Source: Rhipicephalus microplus (Eukaryota; Arthropoda; Arachnida; Ixodida; Ixodidae). From it: a DNA stretch of 64,000 bases. The position numbers were made by a program, and so were the translations under genes. The stretch is taken from positions 6,205,001-6,269,000 of the forward strand of contig NW_027464589.1 in the NCBI RefSeq assembly GCF_043290135.1. Direction: 5' to 3'. Under the pieces are notes generated by a model, which was not told where the DNA came from, made no database searches, and worked only from the letters and a program-made list of their open reading frames with translations. Shown here in pieces: positions 10,095 through 20,225 of this stretch. Positions within the stretch are counted from its first letter, which is position 1. Each line of letters begins with the position of its first letter.

Positions 10095-12056
10095 CTTGTC
10101 GTTAACGATGACACCTACATCCCTCCATGCTCATTTACGTTCGTACCAGTTTCATGCAGCGCCATATCCGATGGCACGGTCTTCTTCGCACCATCTCCAA
10201 TATTTGTCACCCGAAGAGCCCTCCCCCTGCCCTTTTCTGCTCTCTACCTTGTAGAAGGCTCAACCACAATGCCAATTTATAATCATGAGTCGTCGTCTTT
10301 ATCCCTACTTTTTCACGAGTGCCTTGGCCACGTCGAGACAATCAGTTCTACCAGAATTATATCCGTCCCCGATGAGGTGCCTTCTACCTCCGTCTGTGAA
10401 CTAGCTGTCGTCTCAGCGGCTGACTCAACGTCGGCAAACATATTTCAACCATTCATCGCTGAAGATTTGACACATTCGCAGCGTTCACAACTCCTCGCTA
10501 TCCTTGAGTGCTACCGCCATTTTTTTGACGTTGCACAAACATCTCTCGGCGGTGCCTTAGCAGTAGAACACCACATCGACACTGGGTCCCACTCACCGCT
10601 GCGACAACGACCATATCACGTGTCCGCTACAGAACGCCGCGTCATTGCTGACCAAGTAGACGACATGCTTCGCAGAGGCGCCATTCGACCTTCACAGAGC
10701 CCATGGGCGTCTCCGGTGGTCCTCGTCAAAAAGAAAGACGGTTCTATTCGTTTCTGTGTCGATTTCTGGCGATTGAACAAGATCACGCTGAAGGACGTCT
10801 ATTTACTACCACGCATTGACAATGCTTTGGATAGTTTACAGGGTGCCGAGTTCTTTTCCTCGTTAGACTTTTGGTCAGGCTACTGGCAGGTGCCGATGGC
10901 GGAGGCCGATCGCCCCAAAACCGCTTTTGTCACGCCAGACGGTTTATATGCATTCACCGTCATGCCCTTCGGACTTTGCAATGCACCAGTATCGTTCGAA
11001 AGAATGATGGACAACATCCTGCGTAGACTAAAATGAAAGATATGCTTGTGTTACCTCGATGATATCGTGGTCTTCGCCCCTAACTTCGACACCCACTTAC
11101 GTCGCCTTCAGCACGTCCTTACTTGCTTGACTAACGCCGGTTTGCAATTAAACCTCAAAAAATGTCGATTTGCCATGCGTCAACTGAACATTTTGGGCCA
11201 CGTTGTTTCCAAGGAAGGCATCCTCCCGGATCCCGAGAAATTGCGAGCTGTTATGGCGTTTCCTAAACCTGCCACCTTCAAAGAACTTCGAAGTTTCATC
11301 GGCTTGTGTTCGTACTTCCGGCGATTCGTCCGAAACTTCGCGTCTATTATATCACCTCTCACGCAACTCCTTAGCAACTGTAAAGACCTCTTATCGTGGT
11401 CCCCCTCCTGCGACGAGGCTTTCACCACCTTGCGGCGGCTTCTCACGACGCCACCAATTCTACGCCATTTCGATCCTGAAGCTCCAACTGAAATCCACAC
11501 CGACGCCAGTGGTGTCGGTCTGGGTGCAGTGCTCGCACAGCGTAAACCGGACCATCAGGAATACGTCGTGGCATTCGCTAGTCGCACACTTACCAAGGCT
11601 GAGAGCAACTACAGCGTCACAGAAAAGGAGTGCTTGGCCATCGTGTGGGCCCTTGTAAAGTTTTGCCCATATCTATATGGTCGTTCTTTTGACGTCGTGA
11701 CCGAACACCACGCGCTGTGCTGGCTTTCGACGTTAAAAGACCCATCTGGCCGCCTCGCTCGCTGGGCGTTGAAAATTCAAGATTATGACATACGCGTGGT
11801 TTATCGGTCAGGACGGAAGCATGCTAACGCCGATGCCCTTTCCCGTTCCCCCCTGTCCCAGAATGCCACAGTTGACTCCGCTTGTGAGTCCACATCGTCA
11901 TTTCTTGACTTTGACACCATTGCTACAGAACAACGCAATGACCCGTGGACTGCGTCTCTTCTCAATCATCTCTCCGACACTTCTGAACTCCCAAAGACGC
12001 GAATGCTCCGGCGCCAAGTTCCACACTTCTCGATACGTGACACGTTTCTCTATTGA
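10095..12056 (+). pseudogene. Gypsy-1 reverse transcriptase and RNase H
   Basis: Copies element RNA into DNA. In order: the RT entry motif VEHHIDTG, VVLVKKKDGSIRFCVD (fingers), PFGLCNAP, the catalytic YLDD at about 11049-11060, GHVVSKEGI, and the connection FRRFVRNFA. RNase H follows, with [15 protein letters not shown] and the DALSR-type end [13 protein letters not shown] at 11034-11036 falls between RRLK and the segment before YLDD, where relatives have Trp. Another TGA at 12054-12056 separates RNase H from integrase. No insertion or deletion disturbs the frame. The catalytic residues are intact, so loss of function is due to stops alone. Confidence 0.85.
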
Positions 12057-12348
12057 CGCAACTACGCACCAGAGGGACGCAAGTAGCTGCTCGTCGTTCC
12101 ACGTACCCTAAGGTCACAGATTTGTTCCTCTTTACACGATGACCCACAATGTGGCCACGCAGGAGTCTTCATGACCTACGAAAGGCTTCGACATCGTTAC
12201 TACTGGCGTGGTATGTATATCTTCGTCCGCAACTTCGTCCGCTCTTGTGCCGAATGTTAGCGTGGAAAATCTCCACCACACGCCTCCGCCGGTGAACTGC
12301 AGCCTTTACCATGCCCTCCCTGACCCTTCGAGCGGCTCGGAATACATT
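12057..12348 (+). pseudogene. Gypsy-1 integrase N-terminal zinc domain
   Basis: Continues the pol frame: [12 protein letters not shown] provides the two His, and RSCAEC the two Cys, of the HHCC zinc-binding domain that precedes the integrase core. Premature stops sit at 12084-12086 (TAG), 12258-12260 (TAG) and 12321-12323 (TGA). The domain is then interrupted by the SINE at 12349. Confidence 0.75.
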
Positions 12349-12596
12349 AATGATTGATTGATTGATTTGTGGGGTTTAACGTCCCAAAACCACCATATGA
12401 TTATGAGAGACGCCGTAGTGGAGGGCTCCGGAAATTTCGACCACCTGGGGTTCTTTAACGTGCACCCAAATCTGAGCACACGGGACTACAACATTTCCGC
12501 CTCCATCGGAAATGCAGCCGCCGCAGCCAGGATTTGAACCCGCGACCTGCGGGTCAGCAGCCGAGTACCTTAGCCACTAGACCACCGCGGCGGGGC
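12349..12596 (-). mobile_element. Ruka-like SINE inserted in integrase
   Basis: Full-looking tick SINE on the minus strand. The tRNA-derived head is at 12520-12596: on the minus strand an A-box-like TGGTCTAGTGGCTAAGG and the B box GGTTCAAATCC. The body follows, and the 3' tail is a (GATT)n/(AATC)n run at 12349-12368. It is flanked by an imperfect duplication, GAATACATT (12340-12348) and GAATAGACATT (12597-12607), exactly within the integrase codons before the DIYGPLP motif. Inserted after the Gypsy pol was in place. Confidence 0.85.
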
Positions 12597-12925
12597 GAAT
12601 AGACATTTATGGGCCCCTTCCATTGACTCCGACTGGCAACAGGTGGATAATAGTTGCTATCGACCACCTAACGCGCTATGCTGAGACCGCTGCTCTTCAA
12701 ACGGCTACAGCACAGGAGGTTGCCACTTTCCTACTGCGTCATTTTGTGTTGTGTCATGGAGGCCCTCAAGAACTCCTCATTGACCGTGGCCGCGCCTTCT
12801 TGTCCGAGGTCATTGAAAAATTGCTCGCTGAGTGTGCTATTGTACATCGCACATGTACCGCTTACCACCCTCAAACCGATGGGGCTACCGAGCGCTTTAA
12901 TCGAACTCTCGGTGACTCTCCGTGA
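12597..12925 (+). pseudogene. Gypsy-1 integrase core, 3'-truncated
   Basis: Resumes integrase after the SINE: IDIYGPLP carries the first catalytic Asp, LLIDRGRAFLS the second, and TDGATERFNRTL the Glu of the D,D-35-E triad. The sequence breaks off soon after the Glu, where satellite DNA begins with TGACGCCAAACAGGCTCAG. The C-terminal domain, any 3' UTR and the LTR are missing. Confidence 0.8.
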
Positions 12926-15900
12926 CGCCAAACAGGCTCAGAAAGAGTTTGCCACACTCGCCTTAATGGCTACAGGTGGCGCCGACTGAAACTGTCACGT
13001 TTAAATCCACATATAAGCCCATTAAAGTGGCTGGGAAATAGCCGCTGTGGTAGCTCAGTGGTAAAGAATCGAACGCGTTATTCGAAAGGTCCCAGGCTTG
13101 GTTCCAGCTCACGGCAAGTTATATTTTCATCCGCATTTCTTTCTTCACATTTACAATACAATTGGTCTCCTAACTTCCCCTATGCAATCCTTGGCACTAT
13201 TGTCTCACAGATCCCATTATTATTAATGTGCCGAAACACAGACAAACGAGCCCTTAAGTATACACTGCTTTTCCTTATTAATTAACGAGGGTCTCGTAGT
13301 GGCAGACTTGGTGCCGTTAATTTGTGTACGAGGGACTATTGGTCAGCTGGCAGCTCTTAATAAGTTCACGTGCTACATGACGCGAAACAGTCTCAGAAAG
13401 AGTGTGCCACACTCGCCTCCTCGGCTACAGGTGGCGCTGACTGACACTGTCACGTTTATATCCACTTATAAACCCAATAAAGTCGCTGAGGGTATAGCTG
13501 CCATGGTAGCTCAGTGGTAGAGCATCGAACGCGTTATTTGAAGGTCGCCGGTTCGGTTCCTGCTCACGGCAAACTATATTTTCATCTAATTTTCTTTCTT
13601 TACAGTTACAATACAATTGGTATAACTTTCACTATACGCTCCTTGGCGTATTGTCTGTTAGATCTTATTATTATTGTGCCAAAACACGAAAAAAACGAGC
13701 CCTTAGGTATACACCAGCTGCTTTCCCTTATTCATTAACGAAGGTCTCGTACTGGCAAACTTGGTGCCGTTAGGTTGTAGACGAGGTACTATTCGTCAGC
13801 TGCAAGCTCGTAAAAAGTTCATGTGCTAAGTGACGCCAAACAGGCTAAGAAAGTGTGTGCCACACTCGCCTCCATGACTACAGGTAGCGCTGACGGACAC
13901 TCTGACGTTTAAATAAACATTTATATTCAATAAAGTGGCTCGGGGGATAGCCGCTGTGGTAGCTCGGTGGTAGAACATCAAAGCATTATTCGATGGTCAC
14001 AGGTTCGGCTCCTGCTCATGGCAAGTTATCTTTTCACCACCTTGTTTTCTTAATATTTACATTACAATTGGTTCAATAACTTCCCATATACACTCCTTGG
14101 CATTATTGACTGTTAGATTTTAATACTATTGTGCCGAAACACGAAAAAACGAGCACTTAAGTATACACCGGTTTCCCTTATTCATTAACGAAGGTCTCGT
14201 GCTGGCGGAATTAGTGCCGTTCGGTTGTATACGAGGGACTACTGGTCAGCTGCCAGCTCGTAATAAGTTCAAGTGCTACCTGATGCCAAAGAGGGTCAGA
14301 AAGAGTGTGCCACACTCGCCTTAATGGCTACAGGTGGCGCCGACTGAAACTGTCACGTTTAAATCCACATATGAACCAATTAAAGTGGCTGGGAAATAGC
14401 CGCTGTAGTAGCTCAGTGGTAAAGAATCGAACGCGTTATTCGAAAGTCCCAGGCTTGGTTCCAGCTCACGGCAAGTTATATTTTCATCCACATTTCTTTC
14501 TTCACATTTACATTACAATTGGTCTCCTAACTTCGCCTATGCACTCCTTGGTATTATTGTTTCTCAGATCCCATTATTATTGTGCCGAAACACAGACAAA
14601 CGAGCGCTTAAGTATACACTGTTTTCCCTTATTTATTAACGAGGGTCTCGTAGTGGCAGACTTGGTGCCGTTGATTGGTGTACGAGGGACTATTGGTCAG
14701 CTGCCAGCTCCTAACAAGTTAACATGCTACGTGACGTGAAACAGGCTCAGAAAGAGTGTGCCACACTCGCCTCCATGGTTACAGGTGGCGCTGACTGACT
14801 CTGTCACGTTTAAATCCACGTATAAACCCAATAAAGTTGCTGGGGGGATAGCCGCCATGGTAGCTCAGTGGTAAAGCATCGAACTTTGTTATACGAATGT
14901 CGCATGTTCGGTTCCTGCTCATGGCAAGTTATCTTTTAACCATCTTTTTTCTTCACATTTATATTACAATTGGTCGAATAACTTCCCCTATACACTCTTT
15001 GGCATTATTGTCTGTTAGATCTCATTATTATGGTGCCGAAACACAGAAAAACGAGCCCTTAGGTGCACACTGCTTTCCCTTAGTCATTATCGAGGTGCTG
15101 TTAGGTTCTATACGAGAGACTATTGTTCACATGCCATATCGTAATAAGTTCGCGTGCTACGTGACGCCAAACAGGCTCAAAAAGGGTGTGCCACACTCGC
15201 CTTAATGGCTACAGGTGGCGCTGACTGACACTGTCGCGTGTAAATCCACTTATAAACCCAATAAAGTTGCTGGGGGGATAGCTGCCGTGGTAGCTTAGTG
15301 GTAGATCATCGAACGCGTTATTTGAAGGTCGCATTTTCGGTTCCTGCTCATGGCAAGTTATCTTTTCACCATCTTTTTTTCTTCATACTGATATTACACT
15401 TGGTCGAATAACTTCCCATACACACTCGTTGGCATCATTGTCTGTTACAATCTCACTATTATTCTGCCGAAACACGGAAAACGAGCCCTTAAGTATACAC
15501 AGCTTTCCCTTATTCATTAACGAAGGTCTCGTGCTGGCGGACTTGGGGCCGTTAGGTTGTATACATGGGACTATTGGTCAGCTGCCAGCTCTTAATAGGT
15601 TCAGGTGCTACTGGACGCCAAACAGGCTAAGAAAGAGGGTGCCACGCTCGTCTTCTTGACTGCAGGTGGCGCTGACAGACACTGCCACGTTTAAATCCAC
15701 TTATGAACCCAATAAAGTTGCTGGGGGGATAGCCGCCATGGTAGCTTAGTCAAAATGCATCGAACGCGTTATCGGAAGGTCGCAGATTCGGTTCCTGCTC
15801 ATGGAAAGTTAACTTTTCACACCTTTTTCTTCAAATTTACATTACAATTGGTCTAATAACTTCCCCTATACACTCCTTGGCATTATTTTTTGTTAGATCT

Positions 15901-16397
15901 CATTATGATTGATCCGAAACATGGAAAAACGAACCCTTAGGTATACACTGCTTTCCTTTATTCATTAACGAGGGTCTCGTGCTGGCGAAGTTGGTGCCGC
16001 TAGGTTCTATGCGAGAGACTATTGGTCAGATGCCAGCTCGTAACAAGTTCACGTGCTACGTGACGCAAACCAAGCTCAAAAAGTGTGTGCTACACTCCCC
16101 TTAATCGCTACAGGTGGCGCTGATTGACACTGCCACGTTAAATTCACATATAATCCCATTAAATTGGCTAGCGGATAGCCGCCGAGGTTGCTCAGTGATA
16201 ATGCATCGAACGCGTTATTGGAAGGCCACAGGTTCGTTCCTGCTCACAGCAAGTTATATTTTTATTCACATTTGTTTCGTCATATTTACATTACAACAGT
16301 TCTCCTAACTTCCCATACGCTCTCCTTGGCATTATTTTCTTTTCGATCCGATTATTATTGTGCAAAAACACGGAAAAACGAGTCCTCAAGTATACAC
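12918..16397 (+). repeat. ~450-bp tRNA-bearing satellite, forward array 1
   Basis: About eight head-to-tail diverged units of roughly 430-457 bp. Each contains: a tRNA-like domain; TTACATTACAATTGGTC; ACTCCTTGGCATTATTG; GTGCCGAAACACGGAAAAACG; CTTTCCCTTATTCATTAACG; GAGGGACTATTGGTCAGCTG; TGACGCCAAACAGGCTCAG; and AATAAAGT before the next unit. tRNA-like domains start near 13044, 13500, 13952, 14400, 14850, 15282, 15732 and 16175. The recurring short frames are the same satellite translation repeated and are not genes. Confidence 0.9.
13500..13571 (+). other. tRNA-like cloverleaf inside satellite unit
   Basis: A 72-nt segment fits a tRNA fold. The acceptor GCCATGG pairs with TCACGGC (6 of 7, counting one G-T). 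The D arm is GCTC/GAGC with loop AGTGGTA. The anticodon stem is TCGAA paired with TTTGA around CGCGTTA, and the T arm loop is TTCGGTT. A-box-like TAGCTCAGTGG and B-box-like GGTTCGGTTCC are present. Position 33 is G instead of the near-universal U and some stem pairs fail, so a working tRNA is unlikely. Equivalent domains occur in nearly every satellite unit. Confidence 0.6.
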
Positions 16398-16662
16398 TGT
16401 TGGGACTCCGGGTCCTGCCGGTCTCGTTTTCGGTAGCTGGCCCCGTCGCAGGATCCATCGTCCAACAGATCTCGATGGGCTGAGGTTTGCAGCCACTGTC
16501 CGGAGAGATCAGCGCCGGAAATCGGTTTGGTGACGACCGTCTTTGATGAAGTAGAGGGCAACACCTGCTTCATTGAGGGCTCAACAGACATCACATACGC
16601 ACATGAAAACACAACTACTCAGCCGGTGAGCGCCGGACAATTCCACCAAACTCCACCAGGCA
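16398..16662 (-). repeat. 3' LTR candidate with unmatched U3
   Basis: Only the terminal 70 bp (16398-16467) match the 5' LTR. The rest, up to a polypurine-like tract (minus strand TTAAAGGGGAAAAT at 16663-16676), is different. It begins TGCC and ends AACA on the minus strand. See the finding on discordant LTRs. Confidence 0.4.
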
Positions 16663-16982
16663 ATTTTCCCCTTTAACTGATATTAAAGGAAATACACAAT
16701 TTATTCAAAATGTTACTCACACTTTAAGGTGACACAAAACAACAACACTGGAAGCACACCGAACCCAAAACCCTGGATAGCCGTGTCTTAAACGTTTTCA
16801 AACAAGTACACCTAAAAGAGTAAAAAAACAATCACTAGCTCTTGTCTAGGTCAGGAAAAAAAATGCCAGAGTTCTCGAGACATCCTCTCGCGTCAGGGGC
16901 ATCGACTTAAGCCATCAGCGTTGCCATGGAGTACACCCTTTTTTTAGCGTATTTCAAACGTATGTTGTTGCAAAACGAGGCT

Positions 16983-18494
16983 CTAACGCAGCAAGCGGCC
17001 GTTCTTAGAGGACATGGTCTGTAGCCAGGTGAGAGGACAGTGGTCCACTTCCACAATGAACTTGCTTCCGGCAATATAACAAGCCAGTTTCTGGACTGCC
17101 CAAACCAAGCACGCACATTCCTTTTCGCTAGCGCTGTAAACCTGCTCGCGAAGGGTGAGTTTCCGGCTAACATATAGGACGGGATGCTCTTGATCCCCCT
17201 CATCCCTTTGACTAAGAACTGCCCCCATGCCTCTATCACTAGCGTCGCATTGGACTATGAAAGGCCTCGAGTAGTCCGGTGAACTAAGCAAAGGTTGGCT
17301 CGACAAGGCCGCTTTCAAAACGCGGAAAGCCTTTTCTTTCTCCTCATCCCAGTCGACCATTTGGGGCTCGGTCTTGCGCAACGCGTCAGTAAGAGTGCTG
17401 GCAATGTCGGAATATCTAGGGATGTACTTACGATAGTAACCAGCTATTCCAAGAAAAGCCCGAATATCGGTTTTCGTTCGGGGCTGGGGAAAGTCTCGGA
17501 TAGCTGCCACTTTCATTTCAGAGGGACGGCGATGCCCTCGACCGATAACATGCCCGAGATAGAGTACCTCTGCTTGTGCTAGCTGACACTTGGGCGCCTT
17601 TACCGTTAAACCTGCTTCGCGTAGGCGTGTCAGTACTGCTCTCAAATGCGTCAAGTGTTCTGGCCAGGACGAGGAAAACACGGCGACGTCGTCCAAGTAA
17701 GGTAATGCGAAGTCCTCTTGACCACGCAAAACCTTATCCATCAAGTTGGAAAAACAGTAAGGCGCGTTCTTTAGGCCGAAACTCAACACTTTAGGGCGGA
17801 ATGTCCCCAATGGTGAAATAAATGCAGCATACCGGCTCGCCCTCTCGGTGAGCGGCACCTGCCAGTAACCTCTCACTAGGTCTAGCGTTGAGATAAATTG
17901 CGCGCTGCTTACCCTCTCGACGCGTTCCTCAATGTGGGGAATTGGGTATGTCTGATCCTTGGTGATGAGGTTTAACTTACGATAGTCTACGCAAGGACGC
18001 GGATCTTTGCCGGGTACCTCCACGAGAATTAACGGGGAAGTGTAATCACTTTCACACGGCTCAATCACGCCCAGTTCCAGCATCCTGTTAACCTCTGCTT
18101 TTATTAGCTCAAGCCGGCGAGGTGACACCCGATACGTCTTAGATCTTACCGGTTCCGACGAGGTAAGCTCTATGTCATGAGTGAGGACGGATGTCCGGCC
18201 TGGCTCGCTTACAAATCTGTCCTGAAACTCGGTCAAAAGACCACGCAATTCCTGCTTCTGCTTCGTTGTCAGTTGTGGCTTTGATGCTAAATCCTCAACT
18301 CTTTTCTCGATCGGGACTTCGTCCGATTCGGGAGCTAATTCAGAGATTTCTGCCGGAACCTCTTCCGGAACATTTAAAGTCATGTTCACGATGGCTTCCA
18401 TCTCTTTGTAGGGTTTGAGTAAGTTGCTATGATACACCTGGTGTGCCTTACGACTTCTTGGTAATTTTACCACATAGTTGGTGTCAGACAATTT
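16983..18494 (-). CDS. Gmr1-like reverse transcriptase and RNase H
   Basis: Follows integrase in the same frame. Motifs in order: VYHSNLLKPY (integrase tail), ELTSSEPVRSKTYRVSP, PRPCVDYRKLN, FISTLDLVRGYWQVPL, FGLKNAPYCFS, the catalytic YLDD (LPYLDDVAVFSSSW), YLGHVIGRG, and FLGIAGYYRKYIP. RNase H follows, with VQCDASDRGMGAVLSQ and ASEKECACLVWA. Ends at TAG 16983-16985, where a Trp codon is usual. The expected C-terminal HGNADGLSR is readable in another frame near 16905-16925, so a shift follows the stop. The catalytic residues are present. Confidence 0.85.
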   Translation of the reverse strand, partial: KLSDTNYVVKLPRSRKAHQVYHSNLLKPYKEMEAIVNMTLNVPEEVPAEISELAPESDEVPIEKRVEDLASKPQLTTKQKQELRGLLTEFQDRFVSEPGRTSVLTHDIELTSSEPVRSKTYRVSPRRLELIKAEVNRMLELGVIEPCESDYTSPLILVEVPGKDPRPCVDYRKLNLITKDQTYPIPHIEERVERVSSAQFISTLDLVRGYWQVPLTERASRYAAFISPLGTFRPKVLSFGLKNAPYCFSNLMDKVLRGQEDFALPYLDDVAVFSSSWPEHLTHLRAVLTRLREAGLTVKAPKCQLAQAEVLYLGHVIGRGHRRPSEMKVAAIRDFPQPRTKTDIRAFLGIAGYYRKYIPRYSDIASTLTDALRKTEPQMVDWDEEKEKAFRVLKAALSSQPLLSSPDYSRPFIVQCDASDRGMGAVLSQRDEGDQEHPVLYVSRKLTLREQVYSASEKECACLVWAVQKLACYIAGSKFIVEVDHCPLTWLQTMSSKNGRLLR

Positions 18495-20225
18495 TCAAGT
18501 AATTTCGGCCGGGCCGACCCATTGCACTTCAAGCTTATTCTTTTGGGAGGGCCTCAACAACATGACCCTGTCTCCTACAGCAAAGTGTCGCGCTTTAGCT
18601 GTCCGATCATAGTAAAGCTTAGCCTTCTGCTGTGCTTTGGTCATCGCACTCTCGGTCAGTTCTTGGGCTTTTGTTAGACGATCCAATAAGGTGAGGACAT
18701 ATTCCACTACTACAGGATCATCACCCTGACCTTCCCACGACTCTCTCAGCATACGAAAAGGAGACCGCAGTCTGCGGCCGTAAACAAGTTCTGCTGGCGT
18801 AAACCCTGTTGTCTCATGTGGTGCAGTTCTTAGTGCAAACATCGTTGCAGGTAAGCACATTTCCCAGTCAGTTTTTCGTTCAAAACATAAGGCTCTTAAC
18901 ACTCGCTTCATCACGGAGTGAAGCTTTTCTATCGAGTTCGACTGCGGATGGTAGACTGAACTATGCAATAATTTCACGCCACACCGCTCTAGAAAGGTTG
19001 TCGTTAAGGCACTCGTGAAAATGGTGCCCTTGCCTGATTGTATCTCGGCAGGAAAGCCTACCCGGGCAAACACGGACAGAAGTGCGTTCACTACTTCGAC
19101 GGAACCTAGCTCTTTTAGCGGGACCGCCTCTGGAAATTTAGTAGCTGGGCAGATTAAGGTCAGGCTGTGACGGTAGCCTGAAGTTGTCTTGGGCAAAGGA
19201 CCTACTGTGTCAATTACCAACCGACGAAAGGGCTCAGTGATTACGGGTACCAGCTTCATTGGAAATTTCGCCTTATCTTCCGGCTTACCCACTCGCTGAC
19301 ACACATCGCAAGATTTTACAAACCTCTCTACATCTTTAAAGCATCCAGGCCAGTAGTATTCCTGTAAAAGACGATTTTTCGTCTTCTTTACGCCTAAGTG
19401 GCCTGACCATGATTCTCCATGCACCAAACTAAGCAAATCCTGACGATACGCCTGAGGTACGACTACCTGGTCAAATTCTACTCCTCGCCTATCTAGATAT
19501 TTTCGATAGAGTATGCCGCTCCTCTCTTGGAATCTCACATTTCGTTTGGCGATTCCCTCTTTCGAACTGTCCTGGAATTGCTTAAGCATCGGGTCCCCCT
19601 TTTGTTCGGTTATTAATGAAGCGGGACTCACCTGCAGCAGCCTACTGAAATTATCCGAAGTTCGCATGACACACAACTCTTTTGTATTTCCTAGTACCTG
19701 GAATGTGTCACCCTCTGTGCTATCCTCTGTACTACGAGGAATCGGCTTGGGAGCAACGGCATTTTCTATTTGCTCGGTCAACGAGGCGTAATTGACCCCT
19801 TCCAATTCGGGAGGAGGTTCATCGTCGCCTTTAGGAATGGTTGCTTCCGCGACTACGGCTTCTGCAGCCTGTTCTCGCACAAGTCGATTTGTTACCGTGG
19901 TGTCCAACTCGCAACCAGGCCCATTGTCGATTTGAGGCTTGTTTGCCTCAGTGAATGTTGCTCTTGCAGCCAGCGCACGTGCCTTCGATCTAGTCAGTGC
20001 CTGCACTATGCCTTCTCCCAACGTTAGACCTTTCTCCTTCAGCATTTGATCTGACTTATTTGAAAATAAGTAAGGATACTGAGGGGGTAGATATGGCGAT
20101 ACCGCGGCTTACGTTTCCAACGTACCAAATGCGCCTTTAAGGACAACTTTAGCTACAGGGAGGCACTGACTGTTTGCTTCTACGGCTTGTGTAATCCAGG
20201 CACAGTCTCCTGAATACTGTCCGGA
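18495..20225 (-). pseudogene. Gmr1-like integrase (upstream of RT)
   Basis: Inserts the element DNA into the host chromosome. The frame continues from gag, with TAA at 20109-20111 inside the protease/linker and an uninterrupted stretch from 20045. The HHCC zinc domain reads HGESWSGHLG...CDVCQRVG. The core has IDTVGPLP (first Asp), IQSGKGTIFTS where relatives have Asp in place of the first Gly (second catalytic residue lost), and SNSIEKLHSVMKRVLR (Glu). The C-terminal part ends in a GP(Y/F)-like module, VQWVGPAEI, and runs into VYHSNLLKPY after TGA 18495-18497. That join, integrase C-terminus followed directly by reverse transcriptase, defines the Gmr1-like order. Confidence 0.8.

Larger units (their letters stand above)
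9714..12917 (+). mobile_element. Ty3/Gypsy pol remnant (Gypsy-1)
   Basis: Protease, reverse transcriptase, RNase H and integrase in the usual Gypsy order. The reading frame is maintained from 9714 to the SINE at 12349 with six premature stops and no frameshift. The 3' end is cut where the ~450-bp satellite begins (about 12918). No LTR is visible on either side. Confidence 0.85.

Noticed and set aside
13500..13571. Functional tRNA gene(s) in the satellite
   Set aside because: The fold is good but position 33 is G, several stem pairs fail, and the anticodon loop changes between units (CGCGTTA, CGCATTA). Described as tRNA-like instead.
12918..16397. Many short frames with similar peptides (for example RSHYYCAETRKNEP) in every satellite array
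   Set aside because: They recur because the satellite unit recurs, start and stop at random in each copy, and appear in several frames. No selection for coding is visible.
16398..16467. A 70-bp LTR as the true LTR of the Gmr1-like element
   Set aside because: Its ends TGTTGG...CCAACA look LTR-like, but the 5' side continues with TATA and polyadenylation signals to 22481 where satellite resumes. A longer 5' LTR fits better. Kept as an open alternative in the findings.
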